Source: Cytidiella melzeri
Lineage: Eukaryota > Basidiomycota > Agaricomycetes > Polyporales > Irpicaceae
DNA: 37,777 nucleotides
Assembly (NCBI GenBank): GCA_022592445.1
Contig: JABYQR010000413.1
Span: 1 to 37,777, forward strand
Direction of reading: 5' to 3'
The notes below the pieces were generated by a model, which searched no databases, was not told the origin of the DNA, and saw nothing but the letters and a program-made list of their open reading frames with translations. Below, in pieces: positions 1-9,311 of the stretch. Numbering within the stretch: position 1 is the first letter of the stretch; each line of letters begins with the position of its first letter. Position numbers and translations under genes: made by a program.

Positions 1-842
1 TATTACAGCTACACAAGACGCGTTCGAGTCATATATAGTACAAGTATTTGAAAAGAAAGTGAAGCAATAGTCAGCGTCCAATTTTGAAACACTGATAAGT
101 GTGAAGGGTAGTTGTGAGTTGTAGTAGACATTCTTTAGCATAAGGTGATTATGTGTACCATTTTCTTGTTCAACCTCAAGTACCATGTCGCCGGCGAGTT
201 TGAGACTTATTTGCTCTGAGTTGGCAACAGTAAGTAAGATAGTTGGTACAGAGTGAACATTGAAAAGTAAATCACGATATGGCGTACAGTGTATAGTAGC
301 ACCAGTATCAATGACATGAACGCACTTGTCAGATGACAAAGTTGCGAACAGTGGAAGTAAAGTAGAAAAAATGGTACGAGTACTTACGTGCATTGTTACG
401 TCCAAGTTGGTCAGAGACTTAACCCACGTGCTCTGACCAGTGAAGCCACTGCCTGTGGCGTAGTTGAAGACAGGCACAGAGTGAGGATGTTCGAGGACCT
501 CGTCGTCCGAGTCAGCAGTGGCGGTGACGTTGGCCATGAGGCCAGTAGCAGTTGAAGAGCTGGCAGCGGCGGACTCTTTCTTCTTGCCTTGAGCGGCGGC
601 GGCAGTGGATTTGTGAGTGATGCCCTTCTTTTTCATCACAGCTTTGGACTTTTCAGTCCAGGGCAGAGGGCAAGTCGGCGTCATGTGGCCAGGCTGACCA
701 CAGTTGAAGCAGTTGCCTTGACCAGAAGTGGAAGGCTTGCTCGACGAGTAGGGAGCTGCGGCCGCGCGAGCAGTAGTGGTGGTTTTGGTCAAGCGTTCAA
801 CCGCGGCCTTGCCCTTGGCATGCGAAGCCGAAGGAGCGTGAG
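1..842 (-). CDS. Copia A gag-pol, middle part (runs off the left edge)
   Basis: This is the continuation of the Copia A polyprotein whose N-terminus is at 9312-10403; Gypsy-1 separates the two parts. Read on the minus strand from 842, the frame stays open to the window edge (about 280 codons). It encodes a basic linker, a CCHC zinc knuckle (CFNCGQPGHMTPTC, about 673-713) and then the aspartic protease with the active-site motif DTGA at about 298-309. Downstream, residues match the protease and pre-integrase linker of Copia B (13000-13330). The gag knuckle binds template RNA and the protease cleaves the polyprotein. Joining 837 to 9312 with one TSD copy removed keeps the frame open without a stop, so the visible part of Copia A looks intact apart from the insertion. 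Integrase, RT and RNase H must lie outside the window. Confidence 0.85.
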
Positions 843-1351
843 TGTCATGGATGGCCTGACTAGCCCTTAATTTTCGCAATTTACCTCTTGTTTTTATCTG
901 TAAAACTCCGGGCTGCAGGTCAGTTGCAACCTTCTCTGCATAAACTCCTTTGCATGTCTATTAAGCGCCCGTATCACGTGGCTTAGACGCTCCACACGGT
1001 CACATTACTTGCTACTACGTCACACTGGCATGTGACTTAGCTTAAGTAAGACCACATGGCTACAAGCACATGGCTCAGCCCATAGCTAGGGTTTGACGTC
1101 ATAGATACTGTCCACATGGGCTCCTTATTGTTCTTTCCCTATTGTTCTCTTTATGGAAGAATGTTCTCACAGGTGTGGGAATGGAATACAATAGTTGGTC
1201 TCCTTTTAGATAGATTCTCTCACGAGTAGAGTTCTTGGCAAGGTCTAGACAATAGCTATTGTTCTCCTTTAGGTAGTTCTTTTGTTCTTCGTTCACACGG
1301 CTTCTTGCAAAGCCTGCCCTCAACATGGTCTGTGCGCAGGTCCCTGAAGTC

Positions 1352-1396
1352 TATATATACTGCTACATGTACGCTCCTAGCCCCCCATCTCGACCT
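1352..1396 (+). promoter_or_regulatory. G1 core promoter and 5' primer sequence
   Basis: TATATATA lies at 1352-1359. About 30 nt downstream, where transcription is expected to start, ATCTCGACCT (1387-1396) is the exact reverse complement of the sequence just inside the 5' LTR (1604-1613). The start site itself is inferred from TATA spacing. Confidence 0.6.
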
Positions 1397-1484
1397 CTTG
1401 GTCTTTACTGGGCTAGGTAAGCAACACCCCTCTTGTACTACATAGCGAGTAGTATCAATGCTAACTTGGTCTTTACTGGGCTAG
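1397..1484 (+). other. 20-bp direct repeats bracketing an intron-like spacer
   Basis: A 20-bp sequence (CTTGGTCTTTACTGGGCTAG) occurs at 1397-1416 and again at 1465-1484. The 68 nt after the first copy (1417-1484) begin GTAAGC, contain the branch-like GCTAAC at 1460-1465 and end CTAG, so they have all the marks of a small fungal intron. The first repeat directly abuts the primer sequence. The arrangement recurs in the G2 LTRs and, with a different sequence, in element Y. Splicing is an inference. Confidence 0.5.
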
Positions 1485-1601
1485 ATACTTGTATAAAGTC
1501 TGATAGCTGGTGAGAGCACTGTGCTACACGCCTGCCACCACCTCCTCGTCGATATCCACACCGTGTCCCTGTCTGTCACGTCGAGCCCTGTCTCCGTGTC
1601 A

Positions 1602-1613
1602 TTAGGTCGAGAT
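1602..1613 (+). promoter_or_regulatory. G1 primer-binding site, self-priming type
   Basis: Two nt after the LTR end, AGGTCGAGAT (1604-1613) pairs perfectly with ATCTCGACCT at 1387-1396. No tRNA 3'-end match beginning TGG is evident here. In Tf1 of fission yeast the first 11 nt of the RNA fold back on a PBS beside the LTR and prime minus-strand synthesis; the geometry here is the same. Confidence 0.65.
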
Positions 1614-1747
1614 CGTTGTGAAAACCCTGGGTCCCCCATTCCCACCGTTTTAAAAAGTTTATTCCTGTTTGACGAGTACGTCTCCAGTCTTCTCATACCG
1701 TTGAGCTACACTTACGTCGTCCGTTTCTACCCCCTGCGCGTTGTCTA

Positions 1748-3104
1748 GTGCCTAAGGACACACCCCCCCGTTTTTCTAAGAACCTCCCTGCCACTGAGCC
1801 TCAGCTCAAGAGGTCTCTTCCACCATCTTTCCTCGACGCTCTCGCTGAAAAGCGCAAGAGTGGTCAACCTCATCGCTGGTCTGACAAAGACCTGGTCACC
1901 TTTGCGAAGTACGTGTCCAAGAAGGCGCCTGTCAAAGGCATCACCCTCACTGTCCCCTCATACGAGGAAAATCGCCAACTCTGTGCCTCTGCACGAGCAT
2001 ACGGAGAACGAGCTGCTGAGGAGCGTGACCGCACCTTAGCTGAGCAACAGACCCACAAGCTCACCTTTGCAGAGCAACTAACAAAGCTCCCTGCACAAAC
2101 TCCCGCCCCCGCTGCACCAAAACCGGTGTTGATCGACTTCAAAAAGTTGTCACCTGTTAAGAACTGATACGGGATCGGCGTTGTCACAAAGTCCGATGCT
2201 GTTAATCGGGTCGGCGATCGGAGTAGGCGACAGGGGGAGCTGTAAGAGTCAATCGGCTTCAACTAAGTAAGTTGCGCCTCTTGTGAATCCTCGGTGACTC
2301 GGATTTGGACTTAGCAAGATCAAGGGTTCAGCCTCGGAGACTCGGGGTTGGCGAAGACGATGTCGGAGGAAGAGTTTCAGAACAGAAGTTGGGCAACGAC
2401 GAGTAAGACGACTTCAGCAAGTGAAGTCGAATGAAGAGGTAGGAATAGGATGGGGATCTTATTCAATATTTGAACTTAAACTTCTACTGTACAATTGAGT
2501 CTGGTTATATAGTACTAGAAGTTGTAAGTCCGATAAGGCATGCGTGTATGGTCCGAGACAAGAGAGGATTAGATCAGGCGAATAATCGGAGTTGGAGGAA
2601 ATACGGAGAAAAAGTACAAAGGGATATCTACAACTGATGAAAACCGGTGATAGCGAGCACAAGGTAAATCGGAGGAACATTGGTGTTGGACTGTGTGACG
2701 AGTTGAGGATGTGGCTGTGCGAGGATAAGGATGTTGGATGTCCGGTGCCGATCACGTGATCCGATCGGATCGTAATATCACCGGTTGATCTCGTAGGCAT
2801 CTTCAGGCCAAAACTTACCGCCGTCCGCACTCGCTTGCAAGCTCTCACAGAGCTTGAAGAACTCCTGAACCGCGCCAACCCCGACCACCGTCGCGCCCTG
2901 CTCCACCTCGTCAACAAGCTTAATTGTTTCCTCAACCGAGTCGACGATCTCGCACCCGTTACAGCAGACCGCGAGTGGCAGCTCCTAGATTGGGGTTGCA
3001 AAGCAATTGGGAAAGTTTCTTTCAAGCAGCTTCGTAAAAACTACGATAGAGTTCTTGCGCAACTTAACGTAGTCAATAGTGATAGCTACTTCGAGTGGAT
3101 CTAG
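1748..3104 (+). pseudogene. G1 ORF0, extra ORF upstream of gag (split by a solo LTR)
   Basis: A frame starting VPKD runs from 1748 to 2154, is broken by the solo LTR, and resumes at 2783 to the stop at 3104. Removing the solo LTR and one TSD gives one open frame of about 240 residues. I do not recognise a domain. The N-terminal half is basic and polar, with a stretch like KRKSGQPHRWSDKDLV; a P/A-rich linker follows; the C-terminal half has leucine-rich helical segments and a WGCKAIGKVSFKQLRK stretch. G2 (22649-21923) and Y (29990-29260) carry homologues. There is no ATG. Sequence conserved with Y continues upstream in another frame (to about 1650) and ends at a TAG at 1746-1748, so the true product may need a -1 shift, splicing or a non-AUG start. 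Function is unknown; it is possibly an extra N-terminal Gag-like protein. Confidence 0.55.
2155..2777 (-). mobile_element. Solo LTR of family X inside G1 ORF0
   Basis: This 623-bp segment is the reverse complement of a sequence homologous to the 5' LTR of element X (13953-14564). It is flanked by TCACC at 2150-2154 and 2778-2782, and G2 lacks it at the equivalent site. Only one LTR is present, so the full element was probably lost by LTR-LTR recombination. Read on the minus strand it starts TATTAC, not TG, and ends TTAACA. Excision with one TSD restores the ORF0 frame. Confidence 0.9.
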
Positions 3105-3160
3105 ACAGTCCACAGTTTTTGCCCACCACGTCTTGCAATAATTGTATACATTCCTTCGAC

Positions 3161-3336
3161 TCCAATCTAGTCACCGACAACCACTTCTACAGAGGTCAAT
3201 TCTACGAGTGTGATGACCAACCCTGTCCAAATCGATACACTCAGGCAGACTCCACCGAAGCCGTCAACAACGAGTACTACTCTGAGCATTATCAGACACC
3301 AAACGAAAAAATCTACTCCTAATCACAGCACCAGAC
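3161..3336 (+). other. 176-bp segment between ORF0 and gag present in G1, absent from G2
   Basis: G1 and G2 align on both sides, and the extra G1 sequence lies between two GAC trinucleotides (3158-3160 and 3334-3336). This looks like a micro-homology deletion in G2, or an insertion in G1. In G2 a longer gag frame starts upstream (MDLDSPQF...) because the segment is missing. No gene is seen in it. Confidence 0.6.
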
Positions 3337-4587
3337 ATGGACCAAAACCAGCAGAACGCTGCTCCCGACGCCGCCCCAGCTGCCGCTGCCAACCTGAGTG
3401 CTCAGGACATCCTCAACATGTTCGGGGTCCTGACACAAAGGATGGTGGATCTCACCAATCAGGTGGCTGCCTTGGCAGCTGTTCAGGCACCAGCCGTTGT
3501 CGCTGCAACGCACACTTCTCGGGAGAGAAGCATCGTTGAAAAACCGGTCTCCTTCAAGGGGAAAACATCGTCGGAAGCTAGGCTCTTCCGCCACGCGTTC
3601 ATAGTCTGGGCGCAAAATCAAGGAAAAGCGTTTTTCCAGCAAGACGCACAAGGCCAGGTCCTTGTGGACAACAATGGCGCAAGGATCTTCGTTCCTCACA
3701 AACTCATCACCAGTGCCCTGTTGTTCATGCAGGACGACGCTGCCGACTGGGCTCGCCCTCATATTGAGGAGCTGGCCAGTAGCAAACCAGCTTTTGGCAA
3801 CAGCTGGGATACGTTTATCGAGGCTTTCAAAGCCAAATTTGAGCCAATAGACGCTGTCATGGAGGCTAAGACGAAAATAGCCAACATGAAGCAAGGCAAC
3901 AAGACCTTTGCCGCCCACATCTCCGAGTTTGAGACTTGGGCCCCTCGCACTGGCTGGAGCCAGCAGGACCTCTTTGATTGTCTCAAGTCGAGCTTGAGCA
4001 CTGAGTACTTGCAACATGTCTTGTACTTCCAAACCCGCACCGCTACCTACGACGCACTCAAAGATCAGTGCAAGGCGGTCGATGCACAGCTTGCCGACCT
4101 CCGCAACAGCACAGGCAAGGTTATGGTGGACAGCTCATTGGGACACGGCAAGTCCCACCAGCAAGCGTTCCGTGATCCCAATGCCATGGAGATGGACGCG
4201 TCCCGCTTCTCTGCCTTGTTCGACTCGCTCTTTGCGGGTCTGGGCAAACAGGAGATCTTCCAGAAATGGAAGAAGGAGATGAGCAAGCGCTGCTCGGTTT
4301 GTGGATCCGAGAACCACAAGAAGAGGGACTCGAAGCACCCAGATGACCCGGTCTGCAACCACTGCGGTGGTACCGATCACTGGGGGGCTGTTTGCCTGAA
4401 ACGACTTCAAGGCGTCCCTAAGGGACAAAAAGTCGCTGCTACCTCGTCGACCTCGTCGACCACTACCCCGGCAAAGCAAGAGGCATCCAATGACAAGGAT
4501 GCTAAGATTGCGGCACTCAAGGACATGCTTGACATCCAAAAGAAGCAAATGGATGAGATGGCAGCCAAAATCAATGCGGTTTTTTGA
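3337..4587 (+). CDS. gag: G1 gag (nucleocapsid/capsid), intact frame
   Basis: The 416-residue Gag forms the cytoplasmic particle and packages element RNA. An A/P-rich N-terminus (1-60) is followed by a retrotransposon-gag capsid region (about 75-260, including EKPVSFKGKTSSEARLF and a WDTFIEAFKAKF stretch). A Cys-rich part follows with CSVC at 319 and a CCHC knuckle CNHCGGTDHWGAVC at about 340-353. The C-terminus is predicted helical, ending MAAKINAVF. The frame is uninterrupted and about 95% like G2 gag. The start is the first ATG, with MDQNQ matching MDPNQ in G2. The stop overlaps the pol frame at a run of six T, pointing to -1 frameshifting for Gag-Pol. Confidence 0.9.
   Translation: MDQNQQNAAPDAAPAAAANLSAQDILNMFGVLTQRMVDLTNQVAALAAVQAPAVVAATHTSRERSIVEKPVSFKGKTSSEARLFRHAFIVWAQNQGKAFFQQDAQGQVLVDNNGARIFVPHKLITSALLFMQDDAADWARPHIEELASSKPAFGNSWDTFIEAFKAKFEPIDAVMEAKTKIANMKQGNKTFAAHISEFETWAPRTGWSQQDLFDCLKSSLSTEYLQHVLYFQTRTATYDALKDQCKAVDAQLADLRNSTGKVMVDSSLGHGKSHQQAFRDPNAMEMDASRFSALFDSLFAGLGKQEIFQKWKKEMSKRCSVCGSENHKKRDSKHPDDPVCNHCGGTDHWGAVCLKRLQGVPKGQKVAATSSTSSTTTPAKQEASNDKDAKIAALKDMLDIQKKQMDEMAAKINAVF
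4578..4587 (+). other. Candidate -1 frameshift site at the gag/pol overlap
   Basis: The gag frame reads GTT TTT TGA. The pol frame is -1 relative to it and reads TTT TTG AAG CGG across the same six-T run. G2 has the same run at its gag end (about 20634-20645). Many Gypsy elements express pol by -1 shifting; here the site is inferred from geometry. Confidence 0.45.
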
Positions 4588-7500
4588 AGCGGACTCGTGA
4601 CACAGCCGCAGCTGCAAGTCCCCCAGATACCCTGTCCCTGCCTCCTTCGTTGTCCTCCTTGTCTTCTGCCTCGTCTTCCTTGTGTACAACGTCTACTCCA
4701 TGCCCATTGTCTACTATCTCCTCATGTACTATATCGTCGCTAGATCGGTTATCATTTCATTTCCGTGTGCATGTACTAGTTAAAGGTCTGAATAGAAGCA
4801 TTCGCGTTCCTGCTATGATTGATTCAGGAGCTATGGCTTTATTCATCAGCCACCAGTTCGTCAAGAAGCATAAGATTATTCAGCACCCGCTTGAAAGGGT
4901 TATCTCATTGCATAACATTGACGGAACTAAGAATAAAGCTGGCGGATTACCGCACTTCATTTGCCTTACACTTACAGTTGGAGATCACACGGAAAAAGCA
5001 GAGTTTCTCGTCACGGACTTAGGTCCAGAAGACGTCATTCTTGGGCTACCATGGCTCAAGTGCGTAAACCCTACTGTCAACTGGGAAAAAGGAGAAATGA
5101 CAATTCCGAGCGGCTCGGAAGAATCTCCTTACAAACCTTTCCAGAAGGTTGATGGTAATTGCAAAGAACATAGACAGTGGGTCAAAGCCGGTATTATCCA
5201 AGACACCACTGATGAAGTCTGGTGTACGGCCGGCTTCACCTACTCTACTAAGCTTGCTGCCGAAGCTAACAAAGCTAAAGCTCAGCGCTCCTTCGAAGAC
5301 ATCGTTCCATCAGAGTACCACAGACACGCTAAAGTCTTCTCCGAGAAAGAGTCTAATTGGCTACCCCAGCATCAGCCCTGGGACCATTCGATTGATCTCA
5401 AACCAGACGCTCCTGAGACAATCAAATCAAAAGTTTATCCTATGCCCCTGAACAAACAAGCCGAGCTTGACAAGTTCATTCAGGAGAACCTATCAAAAGG
5501 TTACATCACGCCTTCTAAATCTCCGATGGCTTCTCCAGTCTTCTTCATCAAAAAGAAGGACAACAAACTCCGACTTATTCAGGACTACTGCAAACTCAAC
5601 GACATCACGGTAAAGAATTGTTACCCACTACCGCTTGCTACCGACATTATCAACAAGCTCAAGGGTGCAAAGATCTTCACCAAATTCGATGTTCGTTGGG
5701 GATATCACAATGTCCGCATCAAAGAAGGAGATGAGTACAAAGCGGCTTTCGTTACCAACCGAGGACTCTTCGAACCTAAAGTCATGTTCTTCGGTCTCAC
5801 AAACTCACCCGCTACCTTCCAAGCTCTGATGGACAACATCTTCGCCGACCTCGTGGCCAAGGGCAAGGTGGCTGTCTATCTAGATGACATCTTGATCTGG
5901 AGTAACAACCTGACAGAGCACCGCAAGGTTGTTCATGAAGTCCTCGAGCGACTTCAGCAGCATGATCTGTATCTTCGTCCGGAAAAATGCGAGTTTGAGA
6001 AATCTGAGATTGAGTACCTCGGGTTGATCATTCGCGCTGGCAAAGTAGCTATGGACCCTGTCAAAGTCCAAGCAGTTTCTACGTGGCCCACACCCAAGAA
6101 CCTCAAAGAAGTCAGAGGATTCATCGGGTTCGCCAACTTCTACCGCCGCTTCATTCAAGACTTCTCAAAGCACGCACGGCCTCTGCACGACCTGACTAAG
6201 AAGGACGTACCGTTCGTCTGGGGTCCAGCACAGCAGACTGCCTTCACGCTGCTAAAGAAGGCCTTTACCACTAAGCCCATCTTGGCAGTCTGGGACCCTG
6301 AACTCCCTACACGTCTAGAAGTCGATGCCTCGGGCTATGCGACCGGTGGAATCATCTCCCAGAAATTGAAGGAAGATGGATTCTACCACCCTATCGCCTA
6401 CCGGTCCGCATCTATGACTAAAGCAGAGCGTAACTACGAAATCTTTGATCGGGAGATGTTAGCCATCACCGAGGCTCTCAAAGATTGGTGCCACTACCTT
6501 GAGGGGCTCAAGGAACCGTTTGAGATCTGGACAGATCACGCGAACCTGCAGTACTGGAAAACTGCACAACACCTCACTCGACGTCAAGCACGTTGGTCAT
6601 TACTTTTGGCTGACTTCAACTTCGTGTTGGTACACAGCCCGGTAGTACCATGATACATGCTGATCCTCTCTCTCGTCTTCACTCACACGCTGTCACGGAC
6701 AAAGAAGACAACAAGGATCAGGTGGTACTGAAACCGGAACATTTCCGCATCCTCGCTACCAGTACACTTGCCACTGCTTCTCCGCTCAAATCAAAGATCC
6801 GAGAATGCACGGAACAAGAAGCAGAAGTTGCACAAGCTCTTGCTACCCTTCGAAAGAAGGGTCCGCGCAAACTTGTCGGCGGTTTACTCGAATGGGAAGA
6901 GAGTGACGGACTCATCTATTACAAGGGAAAACTCTACATCCCTAACAACAAAGAGCTCCGTTACAAAATTGTCAAATCTTGCCATGACACACCCGCGGCT
7001 GGTCATCTGGGCAAACACGGCACCATAGAGCTAGTCTCACGACACTATTGGTGGCCAAAGATGGATGCCTTTGTCGAGACTTACGTACTAGGTTGTGATC
7101 ACTGTCAACACTACAAGTCAGCTCCACACCCTAAAGCAGTACTACAGCCTCAGGAAACTCCGGCCGGACCTTGGGAACACGTCGGAGTAGATCTCATCAC
7201 TCAGCTTCCACCCTCTAAGGGATTTGATTCGATTGCGGTCTACGTCAACCATTACTCCAATCAAACGCACATCATCCTACTACTACTAAGGTTAATGCTG
7301 AGGGGATTGCCAATCTACACTACAAAGAAGTATTCCGACTTCACGGCATTCCCAAGAAGGTGTTCTCTGACCGAGGACCCCAGTTTGCAGCACGCTTCAT
7401 GCGTGCGCTCTATCACCGCCTAGGCATAGAGACTGGTTTTACGACCGCCTATCATCCGCAAGGAAATGGCAAAGTCGAACGCAAAAACCAGGATATTGAA

Positions 7501-8390
7501 CAGTATCTGGTCTATTCTGTCAGCAACGACAAGACGACTGGGTCGATCATCTACCGGCGGCTGAGTTTGCACTCAACTTGCGAGTACACGCGGGTAACTC
7601 CCAAACACCGTTTGAAGTCATCTACGGATATCACCCCGACTTTACTATACCAGTTGGCAAGCAAAGCAATATCCCTTCACTCGATGAGCGCCTTGATAAC
7701 ATGGCTCGAGTACGCAAGGAGACTGAAGCAGCTCTTTGTCTAAGCAAAGAAAAGATGAAGCAACTCTATGAGTCTGAGAAACGCTCTTCACACGTCTTCC
7801 AAGTAGGGGACATGGTCTGGCTTAAAGCTAAGAACGTCCAGATTCACCAGGCTACCCCTAAACTCGGTCCTCGACAACTCGGCCCGTACAAGGTCATTGA
7901 ACGCATTGGCGATCTCAATTACAAACTCAATCTACCCAGCTATCTCCGAATCCACCCCGTCTTCCATATCAACCGTCTAAGTCCCTGGCACGACAACGGC
8001 AAAGACGTACCTCCACCTCCTGATCCTATCGTCATAGAAGGAGAAGAACAGTACGTCGTTGAAAAGGTGCTAGACAGCAGGCTACACGGACGCTGGAAGA
8101 AATTGCAATTCCTTGTCAAATGGGAAGGGTATTCAGATGGACACAATAGCTGGGAACCAGTAGAAAACCTCGAGAACAGTCAAGAAGCGATAGACAACTT
8201 CTACAAAGCAAACCCCGGAGCGCCCCGGGTCATCAAAGCTTCACTCTTCGCAGATCTCCACTCGCACTTTCGGGAATTCAATACCCAGACCGACCCTGCT
8301 TTCCTTCGCACGATCTATCCATCTACATACGATCTTAGCTGGGATGAAGGCAAACACATCGGTCTGGATATCTCAAGAACATCACACTGA
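4584..8390 (+). pseudogene. pol: G1 pol: protease, RT, RNase H, integrase, chromodomain (frameshifted)
   Basis: The first frame (4584-6653) carries an aspartic protease with DSGA at residue 80, reverse transcriptase with YLDD (5877-5888) and FFGLTNSPATFQ, and RNase H with LEVDASGYATGG. A lost base near 6636 (HSPVVP where G2 has HKPGST) shifts the frame to 6650-7423, which holds the HHCC integrase finger (GHLGKHGTIELVSRHYWW then CDHCQ) and GVDLITQLP with the first catalytic Asp. Further shifts near 7265 and 7510 follow; SDRGPQF and GKVERKNQ carry the second Asp and the Glu. The last frame (7578-8390) has the integrase C-terminus (HPVFHINRLSPW) and a chromodomain (about 8042-8210, EEQYVVEKVLDSR to WEGYSDGHNSWEP) that would steer insertion to marked chromatin. 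At least three frameshifts make this copy inactive. Confidence 0.92.
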
Positions 8391-8540
8391 CGGGTAACGT
8401 TGAGTCAACGACACCAGAAGGGGAGAAACTTCCTAGCATCCTTCTGACTAGACAATCGGGGAAATTCTGCTGAATCCCTGTAGACGGGTAGAAGACCTCT
8501 ATCACCACAGCACAGTGATGCTTCGCGAGGACAATCGATT

Positions 8541-8555
8541 TTAGGAGGGGGGTAA
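8541..8555 (+). promoter_or_regulatory. G1 polypurine tract
   Basis: TTAGGAGGGGGGTAA ends directly at the 3' LTR and would prime plus-strand DNA synthesis. The same tract precedes the 3' LTRs of G2 and Y. Confidence 0.85.
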
Positions 8556-9311
8556 TGTCATGGATGGCCTGACTAGCCCTTAATTTTCGCAATTTACCTT
8601 TGTTTTTATCTGTAAAACTCCGGGCTGCAGCTCAGTTGCAACCTTTCATGCATAAGCTCCTTTGCATGTCTATTAAGCGCCCGTATCACGTGGCTTAGAC
8701 GCTCCACACGGTCACATTACTTGCTACTACGTCACACTGGCATGTGACTTAGCTTAAGTAAGACCACATGGCTACAAGCACATGGCTCAGCCCATAGCTA
8801 GGGTTTGACGTCATAGATACCGTTCACATGGGCTCCTTATTGTTCTTTCCCTATTGTTCTCTTTATGAAGGATGTTCTCACAAATGTGGGAATGGAATAC
8901 AATAGTTGGTCTCCTTTTAGATAGATTCTCTCACGAGTAGAGTTCTTGGCAAGGTCTAGACAATAGCTATTGTTCTCCTTTAGGTAGTTCTTTTGTTCTT
9001 CGTTCACACGGCTTCTTGCAAAGCCTGCCCTCAACATGGTCTGTGCGCAGGTCCCTGAAGTCTATATAAGCAGCTACATGTACGCTTCCAGCCCCCATCT
9101 CGACCTCTTGGTCTTTACTGGGCTAGGTAAGCAACACCCCTCTTGTACTACATAGCGAGTAGTATCAATGCTAACTTGGTCTTTACTGGGCTAGATACTT
9201 GTATAAAGTCTGATAGCTGGTGAGAGCACTGTGCTACACGCCTGCCACCACCTCCTCGTCGATATCCACACCGTGTCCCTGTCTGTCACGTCGAGCCCCG
9301 TCTCCGTGTCA
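8556..9311 (+). repeat. 3' LTR of Gypsy-1
   Basis: This 756-bp LTR has TG..CA ends and is followed by the TSD GTGAG (9312-9316). It differs from the 5' LTR at roughly 17 positions. The antisense ORF is frameshifted here (8837-9037, minus). Confidence 0.95.

Larger units (their letters stand above)
843..1601 (+). repeat. 5' LTR of Gypsy-1
   Basis: This 759-bp LTR starts TGTCATGGATGG and ends CCGTGTCA, and is homologous to 8556-9311, 15912-16669 and 22795-23549. It holds a TATA box, a self-priming sequence at the predicted transcript start and an intron-like spacer between 20-bp direct repeats. A 75-codon ORF antisense to the element (1099-1326, minus) is also present in the G2 LTRs. Confidence 0.95.
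843..9311 (+). mobile_element. Gypsy-1 (G1): full-length chromodomain Ty3/Gypsy element
   Basis: This is a complete LTR retrotransposon (about 7.8 kb once the internal solo LTR is removed) inserted into Copia A. Evidence is two LTRs with TG..CA ends (843-1601 and 8556-9311), a 5-bp target duplication GTGAG at 838-842 and 9312-9316, a priming site just inside the 5' LTR, and a purine tract before the 3' LTR. The order is ORF0, gag, then protease, RT, RNase H, integrase and chromodomain, as in chromoviruses. The LTRs differ at roughly 17 positions by eye (about 2%). Frameshifts in pol and the solo LTR in ORF0 make this copy non-autonomous. G2 at 15912-23549 is an inverted sister copy. Confidence 0.95.

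Noticed and set aside
2155..2777. Long minus-strand frame 2459-3025 across the solo LTR edge
   Set aside because: It crosses from the solo LTR into G1 ORF0 on the wrong strand, so it is a chance frame.
3095..3322. 75-codon frame between ORF0 and gag in G1
   Set aside because: It depends on the 176-bp segment missing from G2, lacks an ATG and is not conserved as a protein.
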